Origin: a bacterium BMS3Bbin08
GTDB taxonomy: Bacteria; Nitrospirota; Thermodesulfovibrionia; UBA6902; BMS3Bbin08
Length of the DNA: 64,000 nt
Assembly: GCA_002897775.1 (NCBI GenBank)
Contig: BDTR01000039.1
Coordinates: 25,090 to 89,089, forward strand
Direction of reading: 5' to 3'
Made by a program: the position numbers and the translations under genes. Shown here piece after piece: positions 35,814 to 44,978 of this stretch. The notes below the pieces were generated by a model that did no database searches, was not told where the DNA came from, and worked only from the letters and a program-made list of their open reading frames with translations. The first letter of the stretch is position 1; each line of letters opens with the position of its first letter.

Positions 35814-37298
35814 ATGGAAGAGATTAACGAACTCATACAGGAGAGGATAAAAAAGCTTAAGAAACTGCGGGACAGCGGTATCGATCCGTACGGCGGCCCG
35901 TTCGATGTCAAGGACAGCGCGGCCGGGATATTCCGTAGTCACGGCCATAAGAGCAGGGAGGATCTGGACGCTGAAGCAGAAAACTGTACTATCGCGGGCC
36001 GTATAGTTGCCCTGCGGGGTTTCGGCAAGGCAACGTTCGCGCATGTTCAGGATGTCTCAGGAAAGATACAGGTCTACTTTAAGAAGGATATAGTCGGTGA
36101 CGATTACGCGGTGCTTAAGAACATGGATATAGGGGACATAGTCGGCCTGAGCGGACGCCTCTTCCGGACAAGGACAGAAGAACTTACAATTGAAGTGAAA
36201 AGATTTTCAATACTATGTAAATCGCTGCGGCCGCTGCCTGAGAAATGGCACGGCCTCAAAGACATTGAAACCCGTTACCGTCAGAGATATGTTGACCTGA
36301 TCGTTAATCCAGGCGTTCGGGACATATTTATGAAACGCAGTAAATTGATAAAGGCAACAAGAGATTATTTTGATGACAGGGGATTCATAGAAGTTGAAAC
36401 CCCCATGATGCATCAGATACCGGGAGGAGCAGCCGCGAAGCCGTTCAAGACTCATCATAAAGCTCTTGGTATTGACCTTTATCTTAGGATTGCGCCGGAA
36501 CTATATCTGAAAAAACTGCTTGTAGGCGGTTATGAAAAGGTTTATGAGATCAATAAAAACTTTAGAAATGAAGGAATATCCACAAAGCACAACCCTGAGT
36601 TTACCATGCTTGAATTTTACATTGCTTATGTGGATTACAATTATCTTATGGACTTTACCGAGGAGTTTATGTCCTACCTGTGTATGGAAGTTACCGGAGG
36701 TCTCAGTGTGCCTTTTGGAGAGGATGGTAAAACCGTGATCGATTTTATTCCACCGTGGCCGAGGGTAAGTATGCAGGATGCAATGGAAGCGCAGGGGGTT
36801 GATCCGGGTGTTTTTAAGGATTTGGGAAAAGCCAGGGAATTTGCCGCAAAGAATAATATTGATGTTCCTGATAATATTACTATCGCCAAACTCCTTGATG
36901 AGATCTTCAAGGAAAAGGTTGAACCCGGCCTTATTCAGCCTGTTTTTATAAAGGACTATCCTGTTGAACTGTCTCCGCTTGCGAGAAGAAAGAAAGACGA
37001 TGCAAATCTTGTTGAAAGGTTTGAACTTTTTGTGGGCGGCAGAGAACTGGCAAATGCCTTTTCGGAGCTTAACGATCCGGCGGACCAGAAGCAGAGGTTC
37101 TTGAAACAGGTGGAAGCCCGAAAGATGGGAGACGAAGAGGCAAATCTTATGGACGAGGATTTTATCAGGGCGCTGGAATATGGTATGCCGCCGGCAGCTG
37201 GAGAGGGAATAGGTATTGACCGACTGCTGATGATACTGACCAACTCGCCTTCCATAAGGGATGTAATGCTGTTTCCGCAAATGAAACCGGAACAATGA
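35814..37298 (+). CDS. lysS: Lysyl-tRNA synthetase, class II
   Basis: LysS charges tRNA-Lys. The 494 residues contain the OB-fold anticodon domain (about 55-150), class II motif 1 (FIEVETPMMHQIPGGA), motif 2 (YEINKNFRNEGISTKHNPEF) and motif 3 (GIGIDRLLMILTN). Length and motif order match bacterial LysS. It is a single gene followed by dispersed repeat DNA. Confidence 0.97.
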   Translation: MEEINELIQERIKKLKKLRDSGIDPYGGPFDVKDSAAGIFRSHGHKSREDLDAEAENCTIAGRIVALRGFGKATFAHVQDVSGKIQVYFKKDIVGDDYAVLKNMDIGDIVGLSGRLFRTRTEELTIEVKRFSILCKSLRPLPEKWHGLKDIETRYRQRYVDLIVNPGVRDIFMKRSKLIKATRDYFDDRGFIEVETPMMHQIPGGAAAKPFKTHHKALGIDLYLRIAPELYLKKLLVGGYEKVYEINKNFRNEGISTKHNPEFTMLEFYIAYVDYNYLMDFTEEFMSYLCMEVTGGLSVPFGEDGKTVIDFIPPWPRVSMQDAMEAQGVDPGVFKDLGKAREFAAKNNIDVPDNITIAKLLDEIFKEKVEPGLIQPVFIKDYPVELSPLARRKKDDANLVERFELFVGGRELANAFSELNDPADQKQRFLKQVEARKMGDEEANLMDEDFIRALEYGMPPAAGEGIGIDRLLMILTNSPSIRDVMLFPQMKPEQ

Positions 37299-37414
37299 AA
37301 ATAACACAGATTAGCACAGACAGAAAACAACTGATGAGCGCAGACCTGCCTGACGGCAGTCAGGCATATCTGTGTTAATCTGCAAATAATCAGTGGTCAT
37401 CCGCGTTTATTAAA
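37299..37414. repeat. Dispersed repeat between lysS and lolC
   Basis: The stretch contains the words ACACAGATTAGCACAGA and ATCTGTGTTAATCTG as inverted partners around a CCTGCCTGACGGCAGTCAGG palindrome (about 37345-37364). Similar ACACAGAT/ATCTGTG text fills 55138-55300. Non-coding. Confidence 0.5.
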
Positions 37415-38644
37415 ATGAATTTTCCCTATCAAATCTTCATAGCTCTCCGTTATTTCAGGTCAAAAAAGAAACACGGCGGTGTTTCTGTCAATACGGTAAT
37501 ATCCATTGGAGGTGTGGCCCTTGGGGTGATGGCGCTTATAATAGTGCTTTCTGTAATGGGAGGCTTCCGTGAGGACCTGCAAGGCAAGATCCTCGGCGCG
37601 AACGCGCATGTGGTGGTCCTGAACTATCAGGGCAAGATCAGGGAATATGACGCGCTGAGACAGGATATCAACAGTATTGAGGGTGTTACAGGGTCCTCAC
37701 CGGTTGTTTATGGACAGGTAATGCTCGGTGTCGGAGACAGGGCTTACGGGGTCGTTGTGCGCGGCATAGAACCGGATATCGAGGCTGAAACAACGGACAT
37801 CCTTAACTACATCAAAGAAGGCGGCATTGACAGATTCAGAGAAAGTGACGAGGGAATTCCCGGCATAATAGTCGGAAGGGAGCTGGCCAGAAGTCTTGGA
37901 TTGTTTATAGGTGATGAGATCAATATGATCTCTCCGGTTGGTGAGATCGGCCCCCTTGGCATGCTGCCGAAGATGAAGAAGTTCAGGTTAGACGCCATCT
38001 TTGAGGTGGGCATGTTTGAATATGATTCAAACCTCGCGCTGATCAATTTATCCGATGCCCAGGATTTTTTTAAGCTCCAGGATGAAGTTACCGGTATCGA
38101 GATCAAGGTTGAAGATATTTACAGGTCACGGGAGATAGCCCGTGAAATAGAGAACCGGCTCGGTTCCCCATATTATGCAAGGGACTGGATGGAGATGAAC
38201 AGGAACCTTTTCTCTGCGCTCGAACTCGAAAAGATCGTGATGTTCATAATCCTTATCCTTATAGTCCTTGTCGCATCATTTAATATTGTCAGCAGCCTGA
38301 TCATGATCGTGATGGAAAAGGCAAGGGAGATAGCTGTTATGAAGGCTATGGGCGCTACAAGCAGGGGAGTAATGTCCATTTTTATGATCCAGGGACTTAT
38401 TATCGGTGTTGTTGGAACGGTTATAGGTCTTGCAGGAGGCCTGATCGGCTGCCTGGCCCTTAAGATCTGGAAGTTCCCGCTTCCCGCTGATGTGTACTAC
38501 TTAAGCCATCTTCCGGTCAGGATGGGCCTGTTTGATTTTATAATTGTGCCCGGGGCGGCAATAATTATCAGTTTCCTTGCGACCATTTATCCGTCCTGGC
38601 AGGCGGCAAAGCTGGACCCGGTAGAACCGTTAAGATATGAGTGA
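37415..38644 (+). CDS. lolC: Lipoprotein-releasing ABC transporter permease LolC/LolE
   Basis: This permease extracts mature lipoproteins from the inner membrane and hands them to LolA. The 409 residues have an N-terminal helix after IALRYFRSKKKHGGVSVNTV, a large periplasmic domain (about 45-265) and three C-terminal helices with the FtsX/MacB signature (IVMEKAREIAVMKAMGATSR), ending KLDPVEPLRYE. Only one permease precedes lolD, so the transporter is probably a homodimeric LolCD/LolF type. A 98-residue membrane protein gene lies between it and lolD. Confidence 0.93.
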   Translation: MNFPYQIFIALRYFRSKKKHGGVSVNTVISIGGVALGVMALIIVLSVMGGFREDLQGKILGANAHVVVLNYQGKIREYDALRQDINSIEGVTGSSPVVYGQVMLGVGDRAYGVVVRGIEPDIEAETTDILNYIKEGGIDRFRESDEGIPGIIVGRELARSLGLFIGDEINMISPVGEIGPLGMLPKMKKFRLDAIFEVGMFEYDSNLALINLSDAQDFFKLQDEVTGIEIKVEDIYRSREIAREIENRLGSPYYARDWMEMNRNLFSALELEKIVMFIILILIVLVASFNIVSSLIMIVMEKAREIAVMKAMGATSRGVMSIFMIQGLIIGVVGTVIGLAGGLIGCLALKIWKFPLPADVYYLSHLPVRMGLFDFIIVPGAAIIISFLATIYPSWQAAKLDPVEPLRYE

Positions 38645-38690
38645 GAAGACAGAAGATAAGAAGTTAAGAGGATGAGAAGCTGTAAAAGAC
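38643..38690. repeat. GAGAAG-type repeat after lolC
   Basis: The purine-rich stretch AGAAGATAAGAAGTTAAGAG directly follows the lolC stop. It matches the left arm of the palindromes found inside queC, here without a clear right arm. Confidence 0.5.
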
Positions 38691-38708
38691 AGACGTCAAA
38701 AATAAAGG

Positions 38709-39005
38709 ATGGCAATGTTTAAACTACTGTTTAAGATAATATCTTCTGTAATTATCACGATCATTATCATTGTGGCGCTTGCTGTATGGAAGGGCGGAGA
38801 ACCGTTCAGGTGGTTAGGTGAAGGTACAATAATGATCGGTGAGGCCATAAAAAAGATCGGCTACACTATTGATGAGATAAAAGAAGGAGGGGAAGAGGTA
38901 AAAGAGCAGCTGACAGAGATAAAAGAATCCATTGGTTCATTGAAAGGCGATAAAAACGGGCAGGAGAGATCAAAAGACAGGAATGGAACCGCTAATACGA
39001 ATTGA
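38709..39005 (+). CDS. Small membrane-anchored coiled-coil protein of the lol operon
   Basis: The 98-residue protein has one N-terminal transmembrane helix (ISSVIITIIIIVALAVW), a short amphipathic part and a charged coiled coil (EGGEEVKEQLTEIKESIGSL), with a polar tail. It resembles no named family. It overlaps lolD by 23 bases and follows lolC, so it may help the Lol transporter; that is inference from position only. An ATG at 38715 with AAAGGA upstream is an alternative start. Confidence 0.7.
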   Translation: MAMFKLLFKIISSVIITIIIIVALAVWKGGEPFRWLGEGTIMIGEAIKKIGYTIDEIKEGGEEVKEQLTEIKESIGSLKGDKNGQERSKDRNGTANTN

Positions 39006-39651
39006 GAACCTGAACAAGTCATTTATAACGCCTGGCGGAGAGATCAGGGTACTGAAGGGCATAAACCTTGATCTGCACCAGGGGGAGATGGCCGCTGTTA
39101 TGGGGCCTTCAGGCGTTGGCAAGAGCACGCTGCTTCACATACTGGGAGCGCTGGACAGGGCTACTTCAGGAAAAGTTCTTTATGAGGGAAATGACGTGTT
39201 CAGCCTGGGAGATGACGAACTGGCTGACTTCAGGAATAAAAAGATCGGGTTTGTATTCCAGTTCCACCACCTTTTACCTGAATTTAACGCGATCGAAAAT
39301 ACAATGATGCCCGCTCTTATCGCCGGCGTCAGCAGGACAGAGGCGTATAAGAAGGCAGAGGCGATCCTCGCGGATGTAGGACTTTCCAACAGGTTAACGC
39401 ATAAACCCGGCGAGCTTTCAGGAGGTGAACAGCAGAGGGTCGCTGTTGCAAGGGCGCTTATACTTGAGCCCGGACTTATTCTTGCCGACGAACCCACAGG
39501 AAACCTCGATACCCGTACAGGAGAAGCACTGTTCAGCCTGCTGCTTGCTCTAAATAAAAAAGGCACCACCTTTTTAATAGTGACACATAATGAAGACCTT
39601 GCTTTAAAATGCGGGCGCATCATAAAAATGCTTGATGGTAATGTGATCTAA
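38983..39651 (+). CDS. lolD: Lipoprotein-releasing ABC transporter ATPase LolD
   Basis: LolD powers lipoprotein release together with LolC/E. The 222 residues show Walker A MGPSGVGKSTLLHIL, Q-loop FQFHHLLPEF, signature LSGGEQQRVAVARAL, Walker B LILADEPTGNLD and the switch His in VTHNEDLA. The sequence LLPEFNAIENTMMPALI is typical of LolD over other MacB-type ATPases. It overlaps the small upstream membrane protein gene. Confidence 0.95.
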   Translation: MEPLIRIENLNKSFITPGGEIRVLKGINLDLHQGEMAAVMGPSGVGKSTLLHILGALDRATSGKVLYEGNDVFSLGDDELADFRNKKIGFVFQFHHLLPEFNAIENTMMPALIAGVSRTEAYKKAEAILADVGLSNRLTHKPGELSGGEQQRVAVARALILEPGLILADEPTGNLDTRTGEALFSLLLALNKKGTTFLIVTHNEDLALKCGRIIKMLDGNVI

Positions 39652-39686
39652 CAGCCGGCATTAACACTGTCAATGATCAGGAATGT

Positions 39687-40082
39687 ATGGCAACTGAAGG
39701 CAGGGCGAAAATCGCCCTTGAACTCAGAGATCTTTTTGAAGATGTTTCCTCTTCTTTTGAAAAACAGACCTCAAAGGGCTTGTTGCTCCGGATGACCGCC
39801 AGCGCAGTGCGAGACACTGGATATATCCGCATCTGATCCAGTAAAAACGCTTAAAAAAGCTTCACCTGAAGATTTAAACTATTACATTAAGTTAAACTTA
39901 GAACTTCATGTTAACAAATAATAAATTTCGCTTTAATCCTTAATGTTCTAAACATGGACCGGCGGTATAAATGCATTAAAAGCCCTGGGAACATACTTTG
40001 CGGGAAGCTGAATCTTTTCTTGAATATTTATGGCGATATAGAAGAAAATATTGTAGACTTCACAGGAAAGAACGCGGTGTGA
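39687..40082 (+). pseudogene. Possible decayed gene between lolD and rmuC
   Basis: The 476-base gap has protein-like pieces in more than one frame: a 49-codon frame from ATG 39687 (ATEGRAKIALELRDLFEDVS), another near 39838-39921 (TLKKASPEDLNYYIKLNLEL) and another ending at 40082 (KLNLFLNIYGDIEENIVDFT). This is what a frameshifted small gene would look like, but none matches a known family, so it may be chance. Confidence 0.3.
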
Positions 40083-40127
40083 GCCTGAATTACAAAATCC
40101 ATTGCATGCGCGGCCGGGGAACTTTGA

Positions 40128-41393
40128 ATGATTGAGACACTGTTGATAGCATTACTGGTACTGGTCACGGGATCTTTGATCGTGTCGATCATACTGTTGA
40201 CGCGCGACCGGCGTTTTGACCTCGACGAAAGGCAGGACAGGATGGAGAAGTCTTTGAAAGAGGAAATGTCTCGCGGCAGGGGAGAGGCGTCTCTTAATTC
40301 AAAGCAGTTAAGGGAAGAGATAGTAAACAGTATGTCCAGGATCTCCAATCTTCAGAAAGATCAACTCGACATTTTTTCAAAACAGCTTTCCACGCTGACC
40401 CAGTCCAATGAACAGAGAATGGACAGGTTGAGAGAAACTGTTGAAGCGAGGCTGAAAACACTCCAGGAGGACAACGCGAAAAAACTGGACCAGATGAGGG
40501 AAACTGTTGATGAAAAACTCCATACCACGCTCGAAAAACGGTTAGGAGAATCCTTTAAGCTGGTAAGCGAGAAACTTAAGATGGTACATGAAGGGTTAGG
40601 TGAAATGAAGTCCCTGGCTGTCGGGGTAGGCGATCTGAAAAAAGTTTTGTCAAATGTTAAGACCAGGGGGATACTTGGTGAACTTCAGCTCGAAAACATT
40701 CTTGAGCAGATCTTAACGCCGGATCAATATGCCAGGAATGTAGCAACAAAAAAGGGCAGTAGAGATAATGTGGAATTTGCCATTAAACTTCCCGGCAAAG
40801 ATGACTCCGGACAGGTAATTTACCTGCCTTTAGATTCCAAGTTCCCTTTAGAGGATTATCATTCACTGCTTGACGCGCATGAACATGGTGATCCCTCGGT
40901 CATTGAAGCAGCCACAAAACTTCTTGAAAATACCATAAAGAAATGCGCGAGAGAAATAAGAGATAAATATATCGATCCTCCCAATACGACTGATTTTGGA
41001 ATAATGTTCCTGCCGATAGAAGGACTTTATGCTGAAGTAGTCCGGAGGACAAGTTTAATCGAAGTGTTACAAAGAGATTTTAAAATAATTATTACCGGGC
41101 CGACCACTTTAGCGGCCATTCTGAACAGTCTTCAAATGGGCTTCAGGACGTTGGCTGTTGAGAAACGGTCAAGTGAGGTATGGATGCTGCTGGGGGCTGT
41201 TAAAACCGAATTCGGAAAATTTGGTGATATACTTGAAAAAACACAGAAGAAACTGCAGGAGGCAGGCAATACTATCGAGGGAGCGGCCAGAAAGTCACGC
41301 ACGATCGAGAAAAAATTGAAAAATGTTCAAGAGCTTCCTTCTCCGGACGCGGTTTCACTGATAGGAGATATAGAAGGAACAGAGGATGAGTAA
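40128..41393 (+). CDS. rmuC: DNA recombination protein RmuC
   Basis: The 421 residues have an N-terminal membrane helix (LLIALLVLVTGSLIVSIIL), a long coiled coil (about 30-170) and the RmuC nuclease-like domain (about 175-390; TRGILGELQLENILEQIL, VEFAIKLPGKD, LDSKFPLEDY, ITGPTTLAAILNSLQMGF). RmuC restricts inversions between short inverted repeats, a suitable activity in a repeat-rich genome. Start ATG 40128 gives the family's N-terminal helix. Confidence 0.94.
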   Translation: MIETLLIALLVLVTGSLIVSIILLTRDRRFDLDERQDRMEKSLKEEMSRGRGEASLNSKQLREEIVNSMSRISNLQKDQLDIFSKQLSTLTQSNEQRMDRLRETVEARLKTLQEDNAKKLDQMRETVDEKLHTTLEKRLGESFKLVSEKLKMVHEGLGEMKSLAVGVGDLKKVLSNVKTRGILGELQLENILEQILTPDQYARNVATKKGSRDNVEFAIKLPGKDDSGQVIYLPLDSKFPLEDYHSLLDAHEHGDPSVIEAATKLLENTIKKCAREIRDKYIDPPNTTDFGIMFLPIEGLYAEVVRRTSLIEVLQRDFKIIITGPTTLAAILNSLQMGFRTLAVEKRSSEVWMLLGAVKTEFGKFGDILEKTQKKLQEAGNTIEGAARKSRTIEKKLKNVQELPSPDAVSLIGDIEGTEDE

Positions 41394-41431
41394 AACAGTA
41401 ACTATTTTTTCAATTCTAAAAGGAGGGTGCT

Positions 41432-41710
41432 ATGGCGGAGAAATTGAGTAAGGAAGAGTTCATAAAAAAGGCCATTGTTGAACTGAGGAAAGAAGGGTAC
41501 AAGGGGATACATACTGTCTATTCCGGCTTCAATAACGCATTCAAGAAATACTTTGACGGTGAAAATCCCGTTGATGCGACAAACCAGCTTGCCAAAGAGG
41601 AAAAGATAGTTATAAGACCTGTTAAAGGCGGTGTGATGCTCTATCTTCCGGAGGAAGCCCCGGGCGGCAGGGACATAGGGGATGAAGCCCTGAAAAAAAT
41701 GGGACTCTAA
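41432..41710 (+). CDS. Conserved small hypothetical protein
   Basis: The 92-residue protein starts with AKGGAGG-type ribosome site (AAAGGAGGG, 41419-41427) before ATG 41432. Its predicted fold is helical followed by strands (SKEEFIKKAIVELRKEGYKG; IVIRPVKGGVMLYLPEEAPG), like a winged-helix unit, but no family is named. It lies four bases before a methyltransferase gene on the same strand. Function unknown. Confidence 0.8.
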   Translation: MAEKLSKEEFIKKAIVELRKEGYKGIHTVYSGFNNAFKKYFDGENPVDATNQLAKEEKIVIRPVKGGVMLYLPEEAPGGRDIGDEALKKMGL

Positions 41711-41713
41711 AAA

Positions 41714-42667
41714 GTGTCCAGGATCAGTAAGCAGGCTGGACAGCTTAGAAAAATGTGGAGCGGTTTTCAGTCGGCCAGAGCGCTTTTTACCGCGAACAAC
41801 TACAGGGTGTTCGACCACCTTGCGAAACAAAAGACGTCAGACCAGCTTGCAAAAGATATAGGCGCGGATAAAAGGGCGACTGAGATCCTGCTTGACGCCC
41901 TGACAGGCCTTGGTCTTCTGAAAAAACAGGGCCGTAAATACAGGAACGCGGCTATGGCATCCCGGTTCCTGGTATCCGGAGAACGTTATTACCAGGGTAA
42001 CATTATAAGACACGCGGATTTCATGTGGAACAGCTGGTCAGGTCTTGACAATGTGCTTAAAACAGGCGACCCTCATCGCAGATCGCGCGACCATAATGCT
42101 TTTATCCTGGGTATGCATGATCTTGCCGTGCTTAAGGCAAGGCAGGTTATAAGGAGCATAGGGGTCCGGAACGTTAAAAAGGCCCTTGACCTGGGCGGCG
42201 GTCCGGGCACATATTCAATGGAGATGGCAAGTAAAGGGGTCCATACTGTTCTTTTTGATACTCCTGAGACAATAAAGATCGCCGGAGATGTCATAAATAA
42301 AGCAAAGGTAAAAGGCATAGAATTTTTACGGGGAGATTTTTTCCATGACGATCTTGGAAAAGATTACGACCTGATCCTTATAAGTCAGATATTGCATTCT
42401 TATTCAGTAAAAGACAATATCTCTCTTCTTAAAAAGTGCAGTAGGGCGTTGAACAGTAACGGCAGGGTCGCGATACAGGATTTCCTGATAAGCGAAGACA
42501 GGACGCGTCCTGTTCAAAGCGCGTTGTTCTCCATAAACATGCTGGTCAACAATGAAGGCAGGTGTTATTCCCCCGGCGAGATCAGGGGATGGTTTTTAAA
42601 AGCAGGGTTCAAAGGGGTGCGAAAAGCATCCATTGAGGATGGACTTTTGATGACCGCGAGGAAATGA
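41714..42667 (+). CDS. SAM-dependent O-methyltransferase-like protein
   Basis: The 317-residue enzyme has an N-terminal winged-helix dimerisation domain ([20 protein letters not shown]) and a C-terminal Methyltransf_2 domain with SAM motif [19 protein letters not shown] and [20 protein letters not shown]. This layout is that of O-methyltransferases acting on small aromatics or tetrapyrrole-like compounds; the substrate cannot be told. The catalytic His of plant-type enzymes corresponds to the ILHSY region. The start is GTG 41714, just after the previous stop. Confidence 0.88.
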   Translation: MSRISKQAGQLRKMWSGFQSARALFTANNYRVFDHLAKQKTSDQLAKDIGADKRATEILLDALTGLGLLKKQGRKYRNAAMASRFLVSGERYYQGNIIRHADFMWNSWSGLDNVLKTGDPHRRSRDHNAFILGMHDLAVLKARQVIRSIGVRNVKKALDLGGGPGTYSMEMASKGVHTVLFDTPETIKIAGDVINKAKVKGIEFLRGDFFHDDLGKDYDLILISQILHSYSVKDNISLLKKCSRALNSNGRVAIQDFLISEDRTRPVQSALFSINMLVNNEGRCYSPGEIRGWFLKAGFKGVRKASIEDGLLMTARK

Positions 42668-42671
42668 TCTT

Positions 42672-43724
42672 ATGCCTAAAACGAACAAAACAACGGAAAC
42701 CATCCGCGAACAGACGGAGATGATAGAGGAACAGACCCTTCATCCTAACGCGTGCCTGAGCTCGGAAAGCAGGGGAAGGCAAAAAAATGAAAGGCCGGAC
42801 CAGATCCGGACATGTTTCCAGAGGGACAGGGACAGGATCATCCATTCAAAGGCGTTTAGAAGACTGAAGCATAAAACCCAGGTCTTTCTGGCGCCAAAAG
42901 GCGACCATTACCGTACAAGGCTGACGCATACGCTTGAGGTTTCACAGATCGCCAGGACCATAGCCAGGGCCCTGAGGCTTAATGAGGACCTGACAGAGGC
43001 TGCTGCCCTTGGTCATGACCTTGGACATACGCCGTTCGGACACGCGGGAGAGGATATCCTGCGAGAGATATATCCGGGAGGTTTTGACCATTACAAACAG
43101 AGCCTCAGGGTTGTTGATGTCCTTGCAAGAAACGGCCGGGGTCTTAATCTGACCTTTGAGGTCAGGGACGGTATCCTGAAACATTCCAAAGGAAAGGGCA
43201 GGATCTTTTCCGGCAGGGGAGAGGGGGAGACCCTGGAGGGGCAGATCGTGAGGGTATCCGATATCATCGCCTATGTTAATCATGACCTCGACGACGCCAT
43301 GAGGGCCGGTGTGCTTAAACGCTCAGATATACCTTATGAATTTTTTAAGGCCGGCAGTACCCAGGCAAAGAGGATCGATACGATGGTCAAAGATGTTATT
43401 TATAAATCCAGGGCATCCGGGGTCAAGGATATAAAAATGAGCAGTGACATTAAAAAAATAACGTACGCTCTCAGGGATTTCCTTTATGAAAATATCTATG
43501 AGGGGGATATTACAAAACAGGAATTTAAAAAGGCGAAGAAGATACTTCTGGACCTGTACGACTATTACATCAGACATACTGATGAAATAGTCGGAGAAAT
43601 TCCAGGGGAAACAATAGGGGACAGGGAAAGGATCGTGTGTGATTTTATAGCTGGAATGACTGACAGGTTCGCCCTCAGGACATATGAGAAGCTGTTCCTG
43701 CCTCAGCCATGGACGGTTTACTGA
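42672..43724 (+). CDS. dgt: Deoxyguanosinetriphosphate triphosphohydrolase-like protein
   Basis: This HD-domain enzyme hydrolyses dNTPs to nucleosides and triphosphate. The 350 residues have the family N-terminus ([20 protein letters not shown]), QVF and [17 protein letters not shown], then HD motif [19 protein letters not shown]. It is the short dNTPase type without Dgt insertions. It follows the methyltransferase gene by four bases. Confidence 0.93.
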   Translation: MPKTNKTTETIREQTEMIEEQTLHPNACLSSESRGRQKNERPDQIRTCFQRDRDRIIHSKAFRRLKHKTQVFLAPKGDHYRTRLTHTLEVSQIARTIARALRLNEDLTEAAALGHDLGHTPFGHAGEDILREIYPGGFDHYKQSLRVVDVLARNGRGLNLTFEVRDGILKHSKGKGRIFSGRGEGETLEGQIVRVSDIIAYVNHDLDDAMRAGVLKRSDIPYEFFKAGSTQAKRIDTMVKDVIYKSRASGVKDIKMSSDIKKITYALRDFLYENIYEGDITKQEFKKAKKILLDLYDYYIRHTDEIVGEIPGETIGDRERIVCDFIAGMTDRFALRTYEKLFLPQPWTVY

Positions 43725-43789
43725 ACCGCTAGAATTCGTTTTAACGGAAGACCGGGCGGAAGGCAACGTTTTTCTTAAACTAATTTGTC

Positions 43790-43818
43790 TTGACAAGGGA
43801 CGTATATCCTCTTATAAT
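43790..43818 (+). promoter_or_regulatory. Consensus sigma-70 promoter of the IHF gene
   Basis: TTGACA (43790-43795) and TATAAT (43813-43818) are both perfect consensus boxes with an optimal 17-base spacer. Transcription would start about 50 bases before the ATG at 43877. Confidence 0.85.
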
Positions 43819-43876
43819 TTAACAAAATTATTACCACGCGAGCAGAGAACGCTCAAAAAACATCAGTGGGGGGGCT

Positions 43877-44155
43877 ATGACAAAAGCAGAATTGGCAGAT
43901 AAGATCTATGAGAAGGTTGGACTTCCCAAGAAAGAAGCGGCAGAAATTATAGAAATACTTTTTGACTCCATGAAGAACATTCTTTCCGAGGGGGAATCGA
44001 TCAAAATAGCCGGATTTGGAACTTTTCTGGTCAGAAAAAAGGGCGCGCGCAAAGGCCGAAACCCCAAGACCGGAATGGAGATCCAGATCACGCAAAGAAA
44101 GGTAGTCACATTTAAGCCGAGTTTGCAATTTAAGTCCCTTATTGAAAAGGCGTAG
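43877..44155 (+). CDS. ihfA: Integration host factor alpha / HU-family DNA-binding protein
   Basis: The 92-residue protein has the complete HU/IHF fold: MTKAELADKIYEKVGLPKKE, the dimer core, and the arm GTFLVRKKGARKGRNPKTG followed by a FKPS(L)QFKSLIEKA end. The arm sequence favours IHF-alpha. It bends DNA at recombination and promoter sites. It follows a perfect consensus promoter and precedes a MerR gene by six bases, the usual pairing in this bacterial group. Confidence 0.92.
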   Translation: MTKAELADKIYEKVGLPKKEAAEIIEILFDSMKNILSEGESIKIAGFGTFLVRKKGARKGRNPKTGMEIQITQRKVVTFKPSLQFKSLIEKA

Positions 44156-44161
44156 TGTCAG

Positions 44162-44503
44162 ATGCAAGCCCCGCAGCAGAGACAAAAAACTCCGGATAAG
44201 CTATTTTACAAGATCGGTGAAGTGAGTGATATAGCAAAGGTTGAATCGTATGTCTTGAGATACTGGGAGTCAGAGTTCCCGTTTCTGACGCCGAGAAAGA
44301 ATAAATCGGGACAGCGCGTCTACACAAGAAAAGACGTTGAGCTTATCCTCCAGATAAAAAAACTTCTTTACCAGGAAAAATACACGATAGCCGGGGTTAA
44401 AAAAAAGTTCAGCGGAGCTTCTGGAGAAAAGGGATCTGTTTCCAGAGAGACCATTGTGGGGATCAGAAAAAAACTGAAGGCAATTTTAAAGAGCCTTAAA
44501 TAG
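44162..44503 (+). CDS. MerR-family transcriptional regulator
   Basis: The 113 residues begin with a flexible basic tail, then a MerR HTH domain ([40 protein letters not shown]). There is no C-terminal effector-binding domain and no Cys metal site, so a ligand is unlikely. This short IHF-linked MerR type is common beside ihfA in related bacteria; its target is unknown. Confidence 0.88.
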   Translation: MQAPQQRQKTPDKLFYKIGEVSDIAKVESYVLRYWESEFPFLTPRKNKSGQRVYTRKDVELILQIKKLLYQEKYTIAGVKKKFSGASGEKGSVSRETIVGIRKKLKAILKSLK

Positions 44504-44550
44504 AAAAATCAAACTTTCTTCCCGCGAAACTTTAATTCTCTTTATTAATG

Positions 44551-44813
44551 AGACTTGTTCAATGAAACTTGGACTTTTGAAGCGAAGCGCACAAAAGTCC
44601 TTAGTTGAATTAATCCCGATTGTCGGGAGTGAAGCGCACAAAAGTCCGTATTGTCAAAACACACTTTAGGTTAGGGGCGTATTCAACAAGACTTAGACTT
44701 TTGAAGTGAAGTGAAGAAAGTCTTTAGTCGTTATTAATCCCGACTTGTCGGGGGCGCAGATGATTTAAGCCCCATTGGTAGTGGTAGTATAGATATTACA
44801 AACACACTTGGTT

Positions 44814-44820
<7 letters not shown>
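44551..44820. repeat. Imperfect tandem duplication upstream of tRNA-Pro
   Basis: The 310-base gap before tRNA-Pro holds two related units. TTCAATGAAACTTGGACTTT (44559) aligns with TTCAACAAGACTTAGACTTT (44682), and both continue with TTAATCCCGA...TGTCGGG. Copy 1 ends AAAACACACTTTAGG followed by TTAGGGGCG (to 44679), copy 2 ends CAAACACACTTGG followed by TTCGGGGCG, where CGGGGCG is the tRNA acceptor. Copy 1 thus appears to keep a worn tRNA 5' end. Confidence 0.65.
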
Positions 44821-44891
<71 letters not shown>

Positions 44892-44978
44892 TTCTATACA
44901 TTTTGAGAGACAGGGCTTAACCCCTGATTATGATGCCTATTTAATACTTTTAATCTGTTGTTTTTGATATAATATTTT

